Shown here piece after piece: positions 7,667 to 16,881 of a stretch of DNA of 53,665 bases. The translations under genes and the position numbers were made by a program. The notes under the pieces were generated by a model. That model ran no database searches. It saw only the letters and a program-made list of their open reading frames with translations, and was not told where the DNA came from. Position 1 is the first letter of the stretch. Each line of letters begins with the position of its first letter. This stretch comes from Clostridium sp. UBA1056 (GTDB lineage: Bacteria; Bacillota; Clostridia; Clostridiales; Clostridiaceae), in assembly GCA_002316385.1 (NCBI GenBank), contig DCDL01000061.1:26367-80031 (forward strand), written 5' to 3'.

Positions 7667-8417
7667 GATAATCAAAAGTATTAACGTATGTGAAAGTGGA
7701 ATTAAGGCAATAGATACAGAATTTTATATAGAACCAGCTCCAATAATAGAAGACATACTCAATACAGAGAATACTCAGCCTATGAATATGGAGGAGTACT
7801 TAAAGCTAAAGAAAAAGACAGAAGAAATGATTGAAAATGCTCATAGAGAGGCAGAGGATATTATTTCTAATGCAAAGTGTAAAGTAGATGAAATTATATA
7901 TCAAGCTAAAGAAGATGGATTCAATAAGGGGTATGAAGAAGGACAAAGTATTGGCTATAGAGAAGGTTATGATACGGCTTATGATGAAGGCGTAAAAAAG
8001 GGCGAAGGAATAATTGAAAATGCAAATTTTATTCTATATCAAGCTAAGGAAGAGTATGATAAATTTCTTAAATCTAAGGAAATGGATATTAGAGAAATTA
8101 TTGTGCATGCCGTAGAAAATATGCTTAAAAAAGAATTTGAGAGTAAAGAAGCACTTAATGAATTGCTATTCAATATTCTATCTGAAGAGAGAAACGCCAA
8201 AATGATAATTATAAGGGTATCACCTAATTATCTAGAAGAAGTAAAAACTAAAATAGAGGAGTTCAAGCATAGTATAGGCATTAGGGGAGAAATAGTAGTT
8301 TTACAAGATAATTATTTGGAATATGGTACCCTAGTTGTTGATAAAGATGATGGGAAAACCACCTTTACTATTGAGAAAAGTATAGAGAAACTAAGGGAAA
8401 TTCTCATGGAAGCATAG
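7650..8417 (+). CDS. fliH: Flagellar export ATPase regulator FliH
   Basis: A protein of 255 residues in the FliH position. The middle has glycine-spaced helical repeats (GFNKGYEEGQSIGYREGYDT), the GxxxG-rich region typical of FliH, preceded by a long charged helix. The C-terminal part (LVVDKDDGKTTFTIEKSIEK) resembles the FliH/YscL stator-like domain. FliH binds FliI and regulates and localises the ATPase. I chose ATG 7650 because GAGGTGGAG lies at 7638-7646; a TTG at 7632 has no proper site. It overlaps fliG by 17 bases. Confidence 0.88.
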   Translation: MHSSYKIIKSINVCESGIKAIDTEFYIEPAPIIEDILNTENTQPMNMEEYLKLKKKTEEMIENAHREAEDIISNAKCKVDEIIYQAKEDGFNKGYEEGQSIGYREGYDTAYDEGVKKGEGIIENANFILYQAKEEYDKFLKSKEMDIREIIVHAVENMLKKEFESKEALNELLFNILSEERNAKMIIIRVSPNYLEEVKTKIEEFKHSIGIRGEIVVLQDNYLEYGTLVVDKDDGKTTFTIEKSIEKLREILMEA

Positions 8418-8431
8418 AGGAATATGGTATT

Positions 8432-9739
8432 ATGATTAATTTAAATAAAGAAGGCATTGAAAAAAATATCAATAAAACAAATTTTAATCATATGGAGGGA
8501 GTAGTTAAGAATATAATAGGGCTTACCATTGAAGTAAAAGGAGTTAAGGGATTTGTAGGAGAGATTTTCTATATATACAATGAAGAAAACAATTCTATAG
8601 TTAGTGAAGTAGTAGGTTTTAAGGATAATAATTTAATTCTTATGCCACTTGGAAATCTAATAGGTATATCACCTGGATGTAGAGTAGAGAGAACAGGAAA
8701 GCAACTAAGTATAAAGTGCTCAGATGAGCTTTTAGGAAGAGTATTAGATGGAATTGGTAATCCCTTAGATGAAAAAGGCTTAACCCTTTATAAAAATTAC
8801 CCATTAGAAGCTATGCCGCCAGATCCATTGAAAAGAAGAAGAATAAAAGAAATTCTTCCAACAGGAGTAAGAGCAATTGATGGATTTCTTACTTGTGGTG
8901 AAGGCCAAAGAATTGGTATATTTGCTGGTTCAGGGGTAGGAAAAAGTACTACCCTTGGAATGATTGCTAGGGAGGCGAAAGCTGATGTAAATGTTATATC
9001 CCTTATAGGTGAAAGGGGAAGAGAGGTTTTAGATTTTATAGAAAAAGATTTAGGGCCAGAAGGTTTAAAGAAATCTGTAGTAGTATGTGCTACTTCTGAT
9101 CAGCCAGCTCTTGTAAGACTAAAAGGGGCATTTACAGCTACTGCCATTGCAGAATATTTTAGGGATAAGGGCCTAAAGGTTATTCTTATGATGGACTCAG
9201 TAACACGTTTTGCTATGGCACAAAGAGAAATAGGACTTGCTATAGGTGAGCCTCCAGCTACCAAAGGGTATACTCCTTCAGTTTTTGCCATGCTACCAAA
9301 ACTTCTTGAACGTAGTGGTATGTCTGACAAAGGATCAATTACAGCTTTTTATACTGTACTAGTTGATGGAGATGACTTTAATGAACCAATTGCTGATGCT
9401 GTAAGAGGTATTTTAGATGGACATATTGTGTTAAGTCGTGATCTAGCTACTAAAAACCACTATCCGGCCATTGACGTACTTAAAAGTATATCTAGACTTA
9501 TGCCAGAAATTGCAGAGAAAACTCATATAAAAGCAACATCCCTTGCTAGAGATTTAATGGCATCTTACAAAGAAGCTGAGGACTTAATAAATCTGGGAGC
9601 TTATGTAAAGGGTAGCAATTCAAAAATAGATATGGCTATTGAGTATATTGATAGTATAAATGAATTTTTGACTCAAGGAATAAAAGAAGCTTGTGAATTT
9701 GAAGAAAGTAAAGATATGCTTATCAATATGTTTAAATAA
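8432..9739 (+). CDS. fliI: Flagellar export ATPase FliI
   Basis: A protein of 435 residues in the F1-ATPase beta-like secretion ATPase family. The Walker A motif GSGVGKST is at about residues 166-173, Walker B is in VILMMDSVTRFA, and GERGREV supplies the catalytic Glu. KGYTPSVFAMLPKLLERSG is the signature of type III and flagellar ATPases. It energises unfolding and delivery of substrates to the FlhA/FlhB gate. The ATG at 8432 has only a modest ribosome binding site (AGAGG), and an in-frame ATG at residue 21 has a GGAGGG just after rather than before it. fliJ follows in the usual order. Confidence 0.96.
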   Translation: MINLNKEGIEKNINKTNFNHMEGVVKNIIGLTIEVKGVKGFVGEIFYIYNEENNSIVSEVVGFKDNNLILMPLGNLIGISPGCRVERTGKQLSIKCSDELLGRVLDGIGNPLDEKGLTLYKNYPLEAMPPDPLKRRRIKEILPTGVRAIDGFLTCGEGQRIGIFAGSGVGKSTTLGMIAREAKADVNVISLIGERGREVLDFIEKDLGPEGLKKSVVVCATSDQPALVRLKGAFTATAIAEYFRDKGLKVILMMDSVTRFAMAQREIGLAIGEPPATKGYTPSVFAMLPKLLERSGMSDKGSITAFYTVLVDGDDFNEPIADAVRGILDGHIVLSRDLATKNHYPAIDVLKSISRLMPEIAEKTHIKATSLARDLMASYKEAEDLINLGAYVKGSNSKIDMAIEYIDSINEFLTQGIKEACEFEESKDMLINMFK

Positions 9740-9753
9740 AGGTGGTGTAGACT

Positions 9754-10194
9754 TTGGGGCAAAACTATAAGTTTAAATTGCAACGGCTATTAGATATAAG
9801 AGAACAGGAAGAAGAAGGCAAAAAAATTGTTTTTATGGAGGCCTTAAGAAATAAAAACAAAGTGGAAGCTGAACTTAAGGATTTAGAGGATAGCTTTGAA
9901 AAATATTCAATAGTTACCAATGATATGAACACTACGGAAAGAAAAATTCAGCATCACTATTTAAATCTATTAAACAGTACTATTGGAATTACAAAAGAAA
10001 AACTTAAAACTGATGAAGCAAAGGTAGAAAGTACACGAAAAGAATTGGTTACAGCTCAAGTAAATAAAAAAATAGTGAGTATATTAAAAGAAAAAGATAA
10101 AGAGAAGTTTATAAAGGAAGAGAATAGAATAGAACAAATTCAAAATGATGAATTTGCACTATATGGATTTTTACGTGAAGGTGGGAGGCGATAA
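9754..10194 (+). CDS. fliJ: Flagellar export chaperone FliJ
   Basis: A coiled-coil protein of 146 residues. It opens with YKFKLQRLLDIREQEE, the typical FliJ start, and stays charged and helical throughout. FliJ acts like the gamma subunit of F1: it promotes FliI hexamer formation and couples it to FlhA. Translation probably begins at TTG 9754, since AAAGGTGG lies seven bases upstream and there is no closer ATG. The gene sits between fliI and fliK, the standard order. Confidence 0.9.
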   Translation: MGQNYKFKLQRLLDIREQEEEGKKIVFMEALRNKNKVEAELKDLEDSFEKYSIVTNDMNTTERKIQHHYLNLLNSTIGITKEKLKTDEAKVESTRKELVTAQVNKKIVSILKEKDKEKFIKEENRIEQIQNDEFALYGFLREGGRR

Positions 10195-10199
10195 ATTTG

Positions 10200-11525
10200 A
10201 TGGAAATGACGCAGTTTAGTGTTGGTAATGCACTATATAAAGGAAGTAATATTGGAGAAAAAGTTAAAAATTCCGAGGGAAGCAATACAAAGATAAACGA
10301 CAATAAATATTTTAATGATGAATTCTCAAAAGAACTTAAAAATTACAGTAAAAGTAATGAAAAGTGTAAAGCTGAAACTAAATCAGTAGCTTCTAAAAAA
10401 CATAAAATGAACTCTAATAAAGCTGATCAGAATGAAGAATCAAATAAAACTTCAGAAGATATTCAGTCACTAATAAATTATATTATAGATATTTTGAATA
10501 AAAAGAATAATGCTGATAATCAATTAAGTTCATCTGATTTTATTAGTGGAGCTGAAGCTGAAGGGAAAATTCAATCTTTATTAGAGCTTTTAGGAAGCCA
10601 AGAGAATACAAATAATTTATTAGAATTGTTAAATGAAGTATCCTCAAATAGTGATGCCAAAAATAAGTTTATAGAACTATTGACTTTGATTAATGAAGAT
10701 TTTACAGAACTGAAAGATAATAAGGAAGTTCTTATGAAATTATTAACATCTGAGAAGGGTATAGAATCGGATGACATAATAAGGCAGCTGCAGGAAATAG
10801 TTTTAATGAATGATGATAATAATGGGGACGATTCTTTAAATATACCTACAAGGGTATTAATGGAAGCTGAAGTGACAGATAAAAGTAGTGTAATAGCTGC
10901 GACTACAGATGAGAAAGAAAGTAATAGCAAAGATAGTAAGTTTTCAAATGAAACAGCTATTTTAAACAAAGTACTCAATGGTGATGAGAATGATTCGAAG
11001 GTTAGAAGAGCCACTGATTTTATGTCATTCTTTGATAATAGTGTGTTAGAGGGTGGAGAAATATCTGGTGAAAAGCCTGTAGCTATTACCAAGAGTAATT
11101 TAAATAATGACATAATAAAGGCACTATCCTATATGGATAAGAATGGAGTTAAAGACTTAACTGTAAAGATTTATCCAAAAGAATTAGGGGAGGTTTCTAT
11201 ATCTGTAAGCATGGAGCAAGGTGCATTGAAGGCTATGATTAAAACTACATCAAAGGAAGCTGCAGAGATATTATCTCTAGGACTTAAAGATATAAATGAA
11301 AAGTTAAGTGGAAATAACATAAAAATAGAATCAGTAGATATTGGACTATATGAAGAGGACACAACACATTTTGCACGTGAAAATAGGCAGGGAAAAGCTT
11401 ATGAAGATGGCGGTAAAAATGGAAATGAAGATAGTCATAAAATATCTGGGGTGAGTATTGGCGAAGAGGATGGTATATCAGAATCTAGTAGTACTGGCCA
11501 CAATGAAATAGATTTATTAGTATAG
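10200..11525 (+). CDS. fliK: Flagellar hook-length control protein FliK
   Basis: A protein of about 441 residues. The N-terminal two thirds are low-complexity, rich in Asn, Ser, Lys and Glu, as expected for the FliK ruler. The conserved C-terminal domain is seen around residues 310-380: DLTVKIYPKELGEVSISVS, then the segment ALKAMIKTTSKEAAEIL and a region around INEKLSGNNIKIESVDIG. This domain contacts FlhB and switches export from hook to filament substrates. GGGAGG at 10183-10188 serves both a TTG at 10197 and the ATG at 10200; I give the ATG. Long minus-strand open frames opposite this gene are composition artefacts. Confidence 0.88.
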   Translation: MEMTQFSVGNALYKGSNIGEKVKNSEGSNTKINDNKYFNDEFSKELKNYSKSNEKCKAETKSVASKKHKMNSNKADQNEESNKTSEDIQSLINYIIDILNKKNNADNQLSSSDFISGAEAEGKIQSLLELLGSQENTNNLLELLNEVSSNSDAKNKFIELLTLINEDFTELKDNKEVLMKLLTSEKGIESDDIIRQLQEIVLMNDDNNGDDSLNIPTRVLMEAEVTDKSSVIAATTDEKESNSKDSKFSNETAILNKVLNGDENDSKVRRATDFMSFFDNSVLEGGEISGEKPVAITKSNLNNDIIKALSYMDKNGVKDLTVKIYPKELGEVSISVSMEQGALKAMIKTTSKEAAEILSLGLKDINEKLSGNNIKIESVDIGLYEEDTTHFARENRQGKAYEDGGKNGNEDSHKISGVSIGEEDGISESSSTGHNEIDLLV

Positions 11526-11537
11526 GGGGATGAGAAA

Positions 11538-12203
11538 ATGGCAGTATCGGTGGATAATAGATCAACTACATCTGGAATTCTTGGAAATGCAACAGCAAAT
11601 GGTACTCCAATTGTAAAACCAGGATCAGACCTTGATAAGAATGCTTTTTTTAAGATTTTAGCTGCAGAGCTTTCTAACCAAGATCCGACAAAATCACAAG
11701 ATACTAGTGCATATATAGCGCAGTTAGCACAATTTACAACTCTTGAGCAAATGAGTTCATTAAATAACACAATGACTCTTTCTGCGGCACAAAATTTAAC
11801 AGGAAAGTTTGTGGCTGTAGATGTTGTAGATTCTAATGGAGTAGCAAAGTGTGGAATAGTAAGAGCTGTATATAAACATGCAGGTGATGTATTTGTAACA
11901 GTAGAAGGAGTGGATGGTAAGGTAACAGACTATAATTATAGTCAAGTAACAGATGTTCTTGATTCTGGAGATCCTAACATGGATAATTTAACATTCTCTA
12001 ACGCCACTACTTTAATAGGAAAAAATGTTACGATAAAAGATACTCCTAGTGGTGAAGGAGAAAAAGAGAAGACTATTGATGGAAAAGTAGTAGAAGTTTA
12101 CAGAGATGGAGATGGAATTAAATTAAAAGTTGAAGTCCAAGTAGACGGTAAAACAGAAGTAAAAGAGTATCTATTCAATTTAGTTACTTCAGTGAAAAAT
12201 TAG
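11538..12203 (+). CDS. flgD: Hook assembly (capping) protein FlgD
   Basis: A protein of 221 residues. The N-terminal region contains LDKNAFFKILAAELSNQDPT and AYIAQLAQFTTLEQM, the FlgD signature. The rest is a beta-rich domain in two halves, with a glycine-rich segment around PSGEGEKEK. FlgD caps the growing hook and is discarded later. It stands directly before flgE, its polymerisation partner, as in most Firmicutes. An AGGGGGATGAG ribosome binding site precedes the ATG. Confidence 0.92.
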   Translation: MAVSVDNRSTTSGILGNATANGTPIVKPGSDLDKNAFFKILAAELSNQDPTKSQDTSAYIAQLAQFTTLEQMSSLNNTMTLSAAQNLTGKFVAVDVVDSNGVAKCGIVRAVYKHAGDVFVTVEGVDGKVTDYNYSQVTDVLDSGDPNMDNLTFSNATTLIGKNVTIKDTPSGEGEKEKTIDGKVVEVYRDGDGIKLKVEVQVDGKTEVKEYLFNLVTSVKN

Positions 12204-12249
12204 AATAAAATATTAAATAAATTTATTAAGAAGCGGGGGAATATTACAT

Positions 12250-13344
12250 ATGTTAAATTCAATGTATTCAGGAATATCTGGTTTAGGGGCTAATCAAAAA
12301 AAGTTAGATGTAATAGGAAATAATGTGGCAAACTCAGGAACAACTTCTTTTAAATCATCTTCAGTTAATTTTCAAGATAGCATGTATCAAAGCTATAGAG
12401 GTGCATCAGGACCAGGGTTAAACCTTGGAGGAGTTAACCCTTCTAGAGTTGGTATGGGAGTTTCTATACAAAGTATAGTTACAAATATGAAACAAGGAAG
12501 TTTGCAACCAACAGGAAGACCTTATGACGTAGCTATAGATGGAACAGGTTATTTCATAGTAGCTAAGGGACCTGAAAGTGGAACAATAGAAGTTGATCAA
12601 AAGCAAAATATGTCATCTAAAACTCTTGAGAATTTCTTTACAAGGGATGGTGCTTTTAAAGTAGACAATCAAGGAAATCTTGTAACTGCTAATGGTTATA
12701 GAGTTATGGGATATGCTATTTCATATCCTGGAAAGCCAGGAGATACTACAACTACTCCACCTACTGCTGCAATGCCAACAGGTGAGTCACCAAAATTTGA
12801 AAGCGGTAAAACTGTAGCGCAGTACGTAGATGGTGAATCACCAAATTTAAATGCTAATCAAGGAGAGTTAAGACCATTAATAATACCAGAAGTAGTAACT
12901 AAGCCTGTACTTAATAAAGATACTGGAGTTTTAGAAGATACTGAAATTAAAGTTACAGGTTTCACTATAGAAAATGATGGATTAATTAAGGCTACACTCG
13001 CTGATAGTAGTACTACTATACTTGGACAAGTTGCCATGGCATCTTTTAATAATAATGAAGGACTTGAGCAAACAGGAAATAACTTATATACTCCTTCAGC
13101 AAACTCAGGTAATGCACTAGTGAGAGTTGGAAAATATGATACAGTAGCAGGATTACCAGCTGGAAGGGTAGACAATGGAAAAGGATATGGACAGGTTAAG
13201 AATGGATTCCTGGAAATGTCAAATGTTGACTTATCTGCTCAATTTACAGATATGATAGTAGCAACACGTTCTTTCCAAGCTTGTGGTAAAATTATCACAA
13301 CTGCTGATGAAATATTACAAGAGCTTGTAAACTTAAAGAGATAA
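12250..13344 (+). CDS. flgE: Flagellar hook protein FlgE
   Basis: A protein of 364 residues. It begins with LNSMYSGISGLGANQKKLDV and IGNNVANSGTTSFK, the rod/hook signature, and ends with the FlgE-type helix SAQFTDMIVATRSFQACGKI. The middle domain carries FFTRDGAFKVDNQGNL and GYRVMGY, conserved in FlgE/FlgF/FlgG. It forms the universal joint between rod and filament. The gene is preceded by GCGGGGGAATATTACAT with an acceptable ribosome binding site. The Cys in the final helix (QACGKI) is less usual, since that position is commonly Asn or Ala. Confidence 0.94.
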   Translation: MLNSMYSGISGLGANQKKLDVIGNNVANSGTTSFKSSSVNFQDSMYQSYRGASGPGLNLGGVNPSRVGMGVSIQSIVTNMKQGSLQPTGRPYDVAIDGTGYFIVAKGPESGTIEVDQKQNMSSKTLENFFTRDGAFKVDNQGNLVTANGYRVMGYAISYPGKPGDTTTTPPTAAMPTGESPKFESGKTVAQYVDGESPNLNANQGELRPLIIPEVVTKPVLNKDTGVLEDTEIKVTGFTIENDGLIKATLADSSTTILGQVAMASFNNNEGLEQTGNNLYTPSANSGNALVRVGKYDTVAGLPAGRVDNGKGYGQVKNGFLEMSNVDLSAQFTDMIVATRSFQACGKIITTADEILQELVNLKR

Positions 13345-13366
13345 TCATTGGATAAATGAATGGTAT

Positions 13367-13414
13367 TTTACTTAGGCTGAGGAGAATAATTATGTTGTTC
13401 TTAGCTTAAGTAAA
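13367..13414 (+). other. Hairpin between flgE and flbD
   Basis: TTTACTTAGGCTGAG (13367-13381) can pair over 15 positions with CTTAGCTTAAGTAAA (13400-13414), with two G-U pairs, around an 18-base loop. No T-tract follows, so it is not a normal terminator. The G-U pairs make it an RNA rather than a DNA palindrome. It may protect the 3' end of the hook segment or be an mRNA processing site. Confidence 0.5.
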
Positions 13415-13444
13415 TCTACTATATCATAGGAGGTATAGGAGAAG

Positions 13445-13660
13445 ATGATAGAGGTTAATCCCTTGAATGGAAATAGATTTATTCTTAACAGTAATCACAT
13501 TGAGAAAATTGAAGAAATCCCAGAGACGGTAATTACTTTAATCAACGGAAGAAAGTATTTAGTTAAAGAAAGTTCTAAAGAAATAGTTGATAAGGTTATA
13601 GAGTTTAAGCGAAAATACTGGGCAAATGTACAGTTGGAGGAAAGCAATGAAGAAGAATGA
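13445..13660 (+). CDS. flbD: FlbD family flagellar protein
   Basis: A small protein of 71 residues matching the FlbD family of Firmicute flagellar operons (not the Caulobacter FlbD regulator). The recognisable core is NPLNGNRFILNSNHIEKIEE followed by PETVITLINGRKYLVKES. Members are found between flgE and motA or fliL and are thought to act near the motor or hook, but no mechanism is established. The gene overlaps the motA start by 14 bases, so translation is coupled. A GGAGG lies at 13430-13434. Confidence 0.85.
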   Translation: MIEVNPLNGNRFILNSNHIEKIEEIPETVITLINGRKYLVKESSKEIVDKVIEFKRKYWANVQLEESNEEE

Positions 13661-14438
13661 TATGTTAACAGCTATAGGTTTTGTGATTGCAATTGTTCTT
13701 GTATTTTATGGAATGATAAGTGGAGGATCGTTAAAGTTATTCTTTGATGTACCATCCTTAGCTATAACAGTAGGAGGCTCTTTTGGAGCACTTTTAATGT
13801 CCTATCCTTTTAATGAAATTAAAAGATTTATTAAAGTTGCAGCACAGGCCTTTAAAGAAGATACAACATCTAAGATAGACAATATTACACTATTTGTTAG
13901 CTTATCCAAAAAGGCTAGAAGAGATGGACTACTTTCTTTAGAAGAGGATATACAAGAGATTAATAATGAATTTGTTAAAAAAGGTTTGAATATGATAGTT
14001 GATGGTATTGAACCTGAATCTATAAGAGAAATAATGACTTTAGAAATTAGAGAGCTAGAAAAAAGACATGAAGATGCAGCATCTATGTTTACAACTTGGG
14101 GAGCATATGCTCCAGCAATGGGTATGATCGGAACATTAATTGGACTTATACAGATGCTTGCTAACTTATCAGATGCGGATAACTTAGCATCAGGAATGGG
14201 TAAGGCACTTATTACAACTTTTTATGGTTCAATGCTTGCAAACTTAGTTGTACTTCCTATAGCAGGAAAACTAAACTATAAAACAGCTCAGGAAGTGAGC
14301 CAAATGGAAATGATGATAGAAGGAGTACTTTCTATACAGTCAGGTGTAAACCCAAGGGTAATTGAAGATAAAATGATAGTATATTTATCGCCAGAGGATA
14401 GAGTAAAGTATTTAAGCAGTTTTAATCAAGGAGAGTAG
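13647..14438 (+). CDS. motA: Flagellar motor stator protein MotA
   Basis: A membrane protein of 263 residues with four predicted transmembrane helices. The large cytoplasmic loop contains MTLEIRELEKRHEDAA, with the charged residues that contact FliG, and TTWGAYAPAMGMIGTLIGL is the third-helix signature with conserved Pro and Gly. MotA forms the pentameric ring around the MotB dimer and converts ion flow into torque. ATG 13647 is chosen because GGAGG is at 13636-13640; an in-frame ATG at 13626 lies upstream of that site. I cannot decide from sequence whether the stator uses protons or sodium. Confidence 0.94.
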   Translation: MKKNDMLTAIGFVIAIVLVFYGMISGGSLKLFFDVPSLAITVGGSFGALLMSYPFNEIKRFIKVAAQAFKEDTTSKIDNITLFVSLSKKARRDGLLSLEEDIQEINNEFVKKGLNMIVDGIEPESIREIMTLEIRELEKRHEDAASMFTTWGAYAPAMGMIGTLIGLIQMLANLSDADNLASGMGKALITTFYGSMLANLVVLPIAGKLNYKTAQEVSQMEMMIEGVLSIQSGVNPRVIEDKMIVYLSPEDRVKYLSSFNQGE

Positions 14439-14448
14439 GTGAGTAATT

Positions 14449-15177
14449 ATGGCTAAGAGAGAGATAAAGACCGATGGTTGGTTAGCTACTTATGCAGATA
14501 CTGTTACTTTGCTATTAACTTTCTTTGTTTTACTTTATTCATTATCAACTGTAGACGCACAAAAGTTTCAACAGATAGCTACGGCAATGCATAGCGCTTT
14601 TAATGGTAAGGCTGATACTTCTATGCTTGAATTTAATGTTAGTAGTGGTGATGTACCTATAGTTGGAAAACCACAAATTACAGCAGAGGATGCTCAGGAA
14701 AATGAAAATTTAGAAATTTTAGAGGATGTTGTAACTTACATTAAAGAAAAGAATTTAGAAGAAGATGTTCAAGTATATAATGATGTAAGAGGAATTAATA
14801 TACAGATGAAAGATTCAGTGCTTTTTGACACTGGAAAGGCTGAGCTAAGACCAGAGAGTAAAACTGTATTAGATAAGATAAGTGACCTAATAGCAAAGGT
14901 AGATAATGATATTATAATTGAAGGACATACAGATAATTTACCGATTAATAGACCAGGTATGCCAAATAACTGGCACTTATCTACTGATAGAGCACTAAGT
15001 GTATTAGATTATTTTTTAGGAAATAAGAAAATTTTAAATCCTGAAAGGCTTTCACCACAGGGATGTGGCGAATATAAACCTATAGCTCCTAATGATACTG
15101 ATGAAAATAGAGCTAAAAATAGAAGGGTTAATATTATAGTTGTAACTAATGTAAAGGAGCAGGAAAATGAACAATAA
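14449..15177 (+). CDS. motB: Flagellar motor stator protein MotB
   Basis: A protein of 242 residues. One N-terminal transmembrane helix includes TYADTVTLLLTFFVLLYSLS; the ion-binding aspartate is D17. A plug and linker region follow, then an OmpA-like peptidoglycan-binding domain with SVLFDTGKAELRPES, IIEGHTDNLPI and NRRVNIIVV. It anchors the stator to the cell wall and forms the ion channel with MotA. The gene starts 11 bases after motA and its end overlaps the fliL start by 11 bases. Length and residues are normal for the family. Confidence 0.95.
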   Translation: MAKREIKTDGWLATYADTVTLLLTFFVLLYSLSTVDAQKFQQIATAMHSAFNGKADTSMLEFNVSSGDVPIVGKPQITAEDAQENENLEILEDVVTYIKEKNLEEDVQVYNDVRGINIQMKDSVLFDTGKAELRPESKTVLDKISDLIAKVDNDIIIEGHTDNLPINRPGMPNNWHLSTDRALSVLDYFLGNKKILNPERLSPQGCGEYKPIAPNDTDENRAKNRRVNIIVVTNVKEQENEQ

Positions 15178-15664
15178 AAATAATAAAGGAAATGGGTTAG
15201 AAAGAGGAAATAGCGGAAGTTCTAAGTCGATTTTAGTTATAGTGACCGTAATAGCAATATTTGCACTTATAAGTGGAGCTGTATTTGTTGGATATACCGT
15301 TGCAACAAAACAATCAGGGAAGAGTAGCGGTGGTACTAATCAAGTTAATTTAGTAGAAAAAGAAGCTACTTTAGACTTAAAGGAGTTTTTAGTAAATTTA
15401 AGTGATGAAGGAAAAGCTAAATATGTTAAGGTTAACGTATTCTTAGGCTCTGATGGGAAAAACAAAAAATTACAAAAAGAGTTAACAGCAAAAGTTCCGC
15501 AAATAAGAGATTGCATAAATAATATTCTAAGAACTAAAAAGTCTACAGACTTCACAACAGAAGGGGAAGCTATATTAAAAGAAGAGATAATTGTAAAAAT
15601 AAATGAAATGTTAAGTAATGGTAAGGCGATTAATGTTTATTTCACAGATTTAATTGTTCAGTAG
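15167..15664 (+). CDS. fliL: Flagellar basal body-associated protein FliL
   Basis: A protein of 165 residues with a short cytoplasmic tail, one transmembrane helix near residues 20-42 and an extracytoplasmic domain. The domain contains DLKEFLVNLSDEGKAKYVKV and the C-terminal IKINEMLSNGKAINVYFTDLIVQ-like end, typical of FliL. FliL surrounds or stabilises active stators and affects load response. The ATG overlaps motB, placing FliL with the stator genes. In many Firmicutes it is followed by fliM and fliY, but here fliO comes next. Confidence 0.9.
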   Translation: MNNKNNKGNGLERGNSGSSKSILVIVTVIAIFALISGAVFVGYTVATKQSGKSSGGTNQVNLVEKEATLDLKEFLVNLSDEGKAKYVKVNVFLGSDGKNKKLQKELTAKVPQIRDCINNILRTKKSTDFTTEGEAILKEEIIVKINEMLSNGKAINVYFTDLIVQ

Positions 15665-15671
15665 GTGACAT

Positions 15672-16013
15672 ATGGGTGGTCAGTTAGCCATAACATTATT
15701 GAAACTAGCGATATTTTTTCCATTAATTATAGGACTAATTCTTTGGTTAGGAAAGACAGTAGAGAAATATAATTGCATAAATAAGAGATCTACAATGAGA
15801 GTAATTGAGAGACTACCTATTGGCAAGGATAACGCTATACTCATTGTAAAGATAAGAGATAAATTTTATTTAGTAACTTCAGCACAAGGCAAAGTAGAAA
15901 TTGTAAAAGAAGTTGAAGGAGACATTTACAAAGAAAGTGAAATGATTCAATTAAAGAATAGTAGTGAGTTAAAGCAACTTTTTAAGGAAAAGTATCTAAA
16001 ATGGAGAAAGTAA
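15672..16013 (+). CDS. fliO: FliO-like flagellar biosynthesis protein
   Basis: A protein of 113 residues with one N-terminal transmembrane helix and a short beta-rich cytoplasmic domain (MRVIERLPIGKDNAILIVKI and FYLVTSAQGKVEIV). This is the FliO/FliZ pattern: transmembrane helix, then a stretch resembling the ERLPLGPKRSLLLVRVG consensus. FliO is an assembly factor for the FliP ring of the export gate. Sequence conservation in FliO is low, so the assignment relies also on its place just before fliP. The start is 7 bases after the fliL stop with AGGTGA in the spacer. Confidence 0.8.
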   Translation: MGGQLAITLLKLAIFFPLIIGLILWLGKTVEKYNCINKRSTMRVIERLPIGKDNAILIVKIRDKFYLVTSAQGKVEIVKEVEGDIYKESEMIQLKNSSELKQLFKEKYLKWRK

Positions 16014-16045
16014 AACATTATTTTAAGAATAAAGGGATAATACAT

Positions 16046-16867
16046 ATGAAAAAAATAGATCTAAAAAAGTTTATTAAACCTATAACACTAATACTATTGG
16101 TGTTCTGTGTTATTTCAATTAGTAGTAAGGTAGCTTATGCTAATGGAGATACTATGCCAATTCCAGATATAAATATATCCTTTGGCAATGAAAGCACAAA
16201 GACTCCTACTGAATATGTAGACAATATAAAATTATTATTGGTACTAACAGTACTTACAATACTTCCATCATTCCTTATAATGACAACAGGATTTATAAGG
16301 ATTGTAACAGTACTTTCATTCTTTAAAAGTGCCATAGGAATTACATCTTTACCAAAACAAATAATTATTGGATTGTCCTTATTTTTGACTTTCTTTGTAA
16401 TGGCACCTACCTTCTCAAAGATTAATGAGGAGGCAGTTCAGCCGTATATAAAAGAAGAAATAACTATGGATGTAGCTATAGATAAGGGTATAAAACCCAT
16501 GAAAGAATTTATGTTAAAGCAAACTAGAGTAAAAGATTTAGAGCTATTTCTTAAAGCAGGAAAGATAGAAGATGCTGTTAAAGTAGAAACGGATTCAGAT
16601 GGCAAAGAGAGCTATAATTATGATAATGTTCCAATTTATACAATTGTACCAGCATTTGTTATAAGTGAACTTAGGACAGCCTTTGAAATAGGATTTTTAC
16701 TATTTATACCATTCATATTGGTGGATATTGTAACTGCAAGTGTACTTATGTCTATGGGAATGTTTATGCTACCACCAGCAATGATTTCACTGCCATTTAA
16801 ATTACTTTTGTTTGTATTAGTAGATGGATGGAATTTATTAAGTCAATCCTTGATTCTAGGATTTTAG
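16046..16867 (+). CDS. fliP: Flagellar type III export gate protein FliP
   Basis: A protein of 273 residues with a cleavable signal peptide (helix around residues 10-30 ending near AYA) followed by four transmembrane helices. The signatures are MTTGFIRIVTVLSFFKSAIG and the C-terminal segment with FILVDIVTASVLMSMGMFML and PPAMISLPFKLLLF. FliP forms the core of the FliPQR channel. I prefer ATG 16046, which is preceded by AAAGGGA, over an upstream in-frame ATG at 16001 that would extend the protein before the signal peptide and overlap fliO. Confidence 0.94.
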   Translation: MKKIDLKKFIKPITLILLVFCVISISSKVAYANGDTMPIPDINISFGNESTKTPTEYVDNIKLLLVLTVLTILPSFLIMTTGFIRIVTVLSFFKSAIGITSLPKQIIIGLSLFLTFFVMAPTFSKINEEAVQPYIKEEITMDVAIDKGIKPMKEFMLKQTRVKDLELFLKAGKIEDAVKVETDSDGKESYNYDNVPIYTIVPAFVISELRTAFEIGFLLFIPFILVDIVTASVLMSMGMFMLPPAMISLPFKLLLFVLVDGWNLLSQSLILGF

Positions 16868-16881
16868 AGAGGTGGTATATT

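Noticed and set aside
10571..11113. 180-codon open frame on the minus strand opposite fliK
   Set aside because: It is the antisense of a low-complexity Asn/Ser-rich gene, reads as a Ser/Leu/Phe-rich sequence with no motif, and lacks a ribosome binding site.
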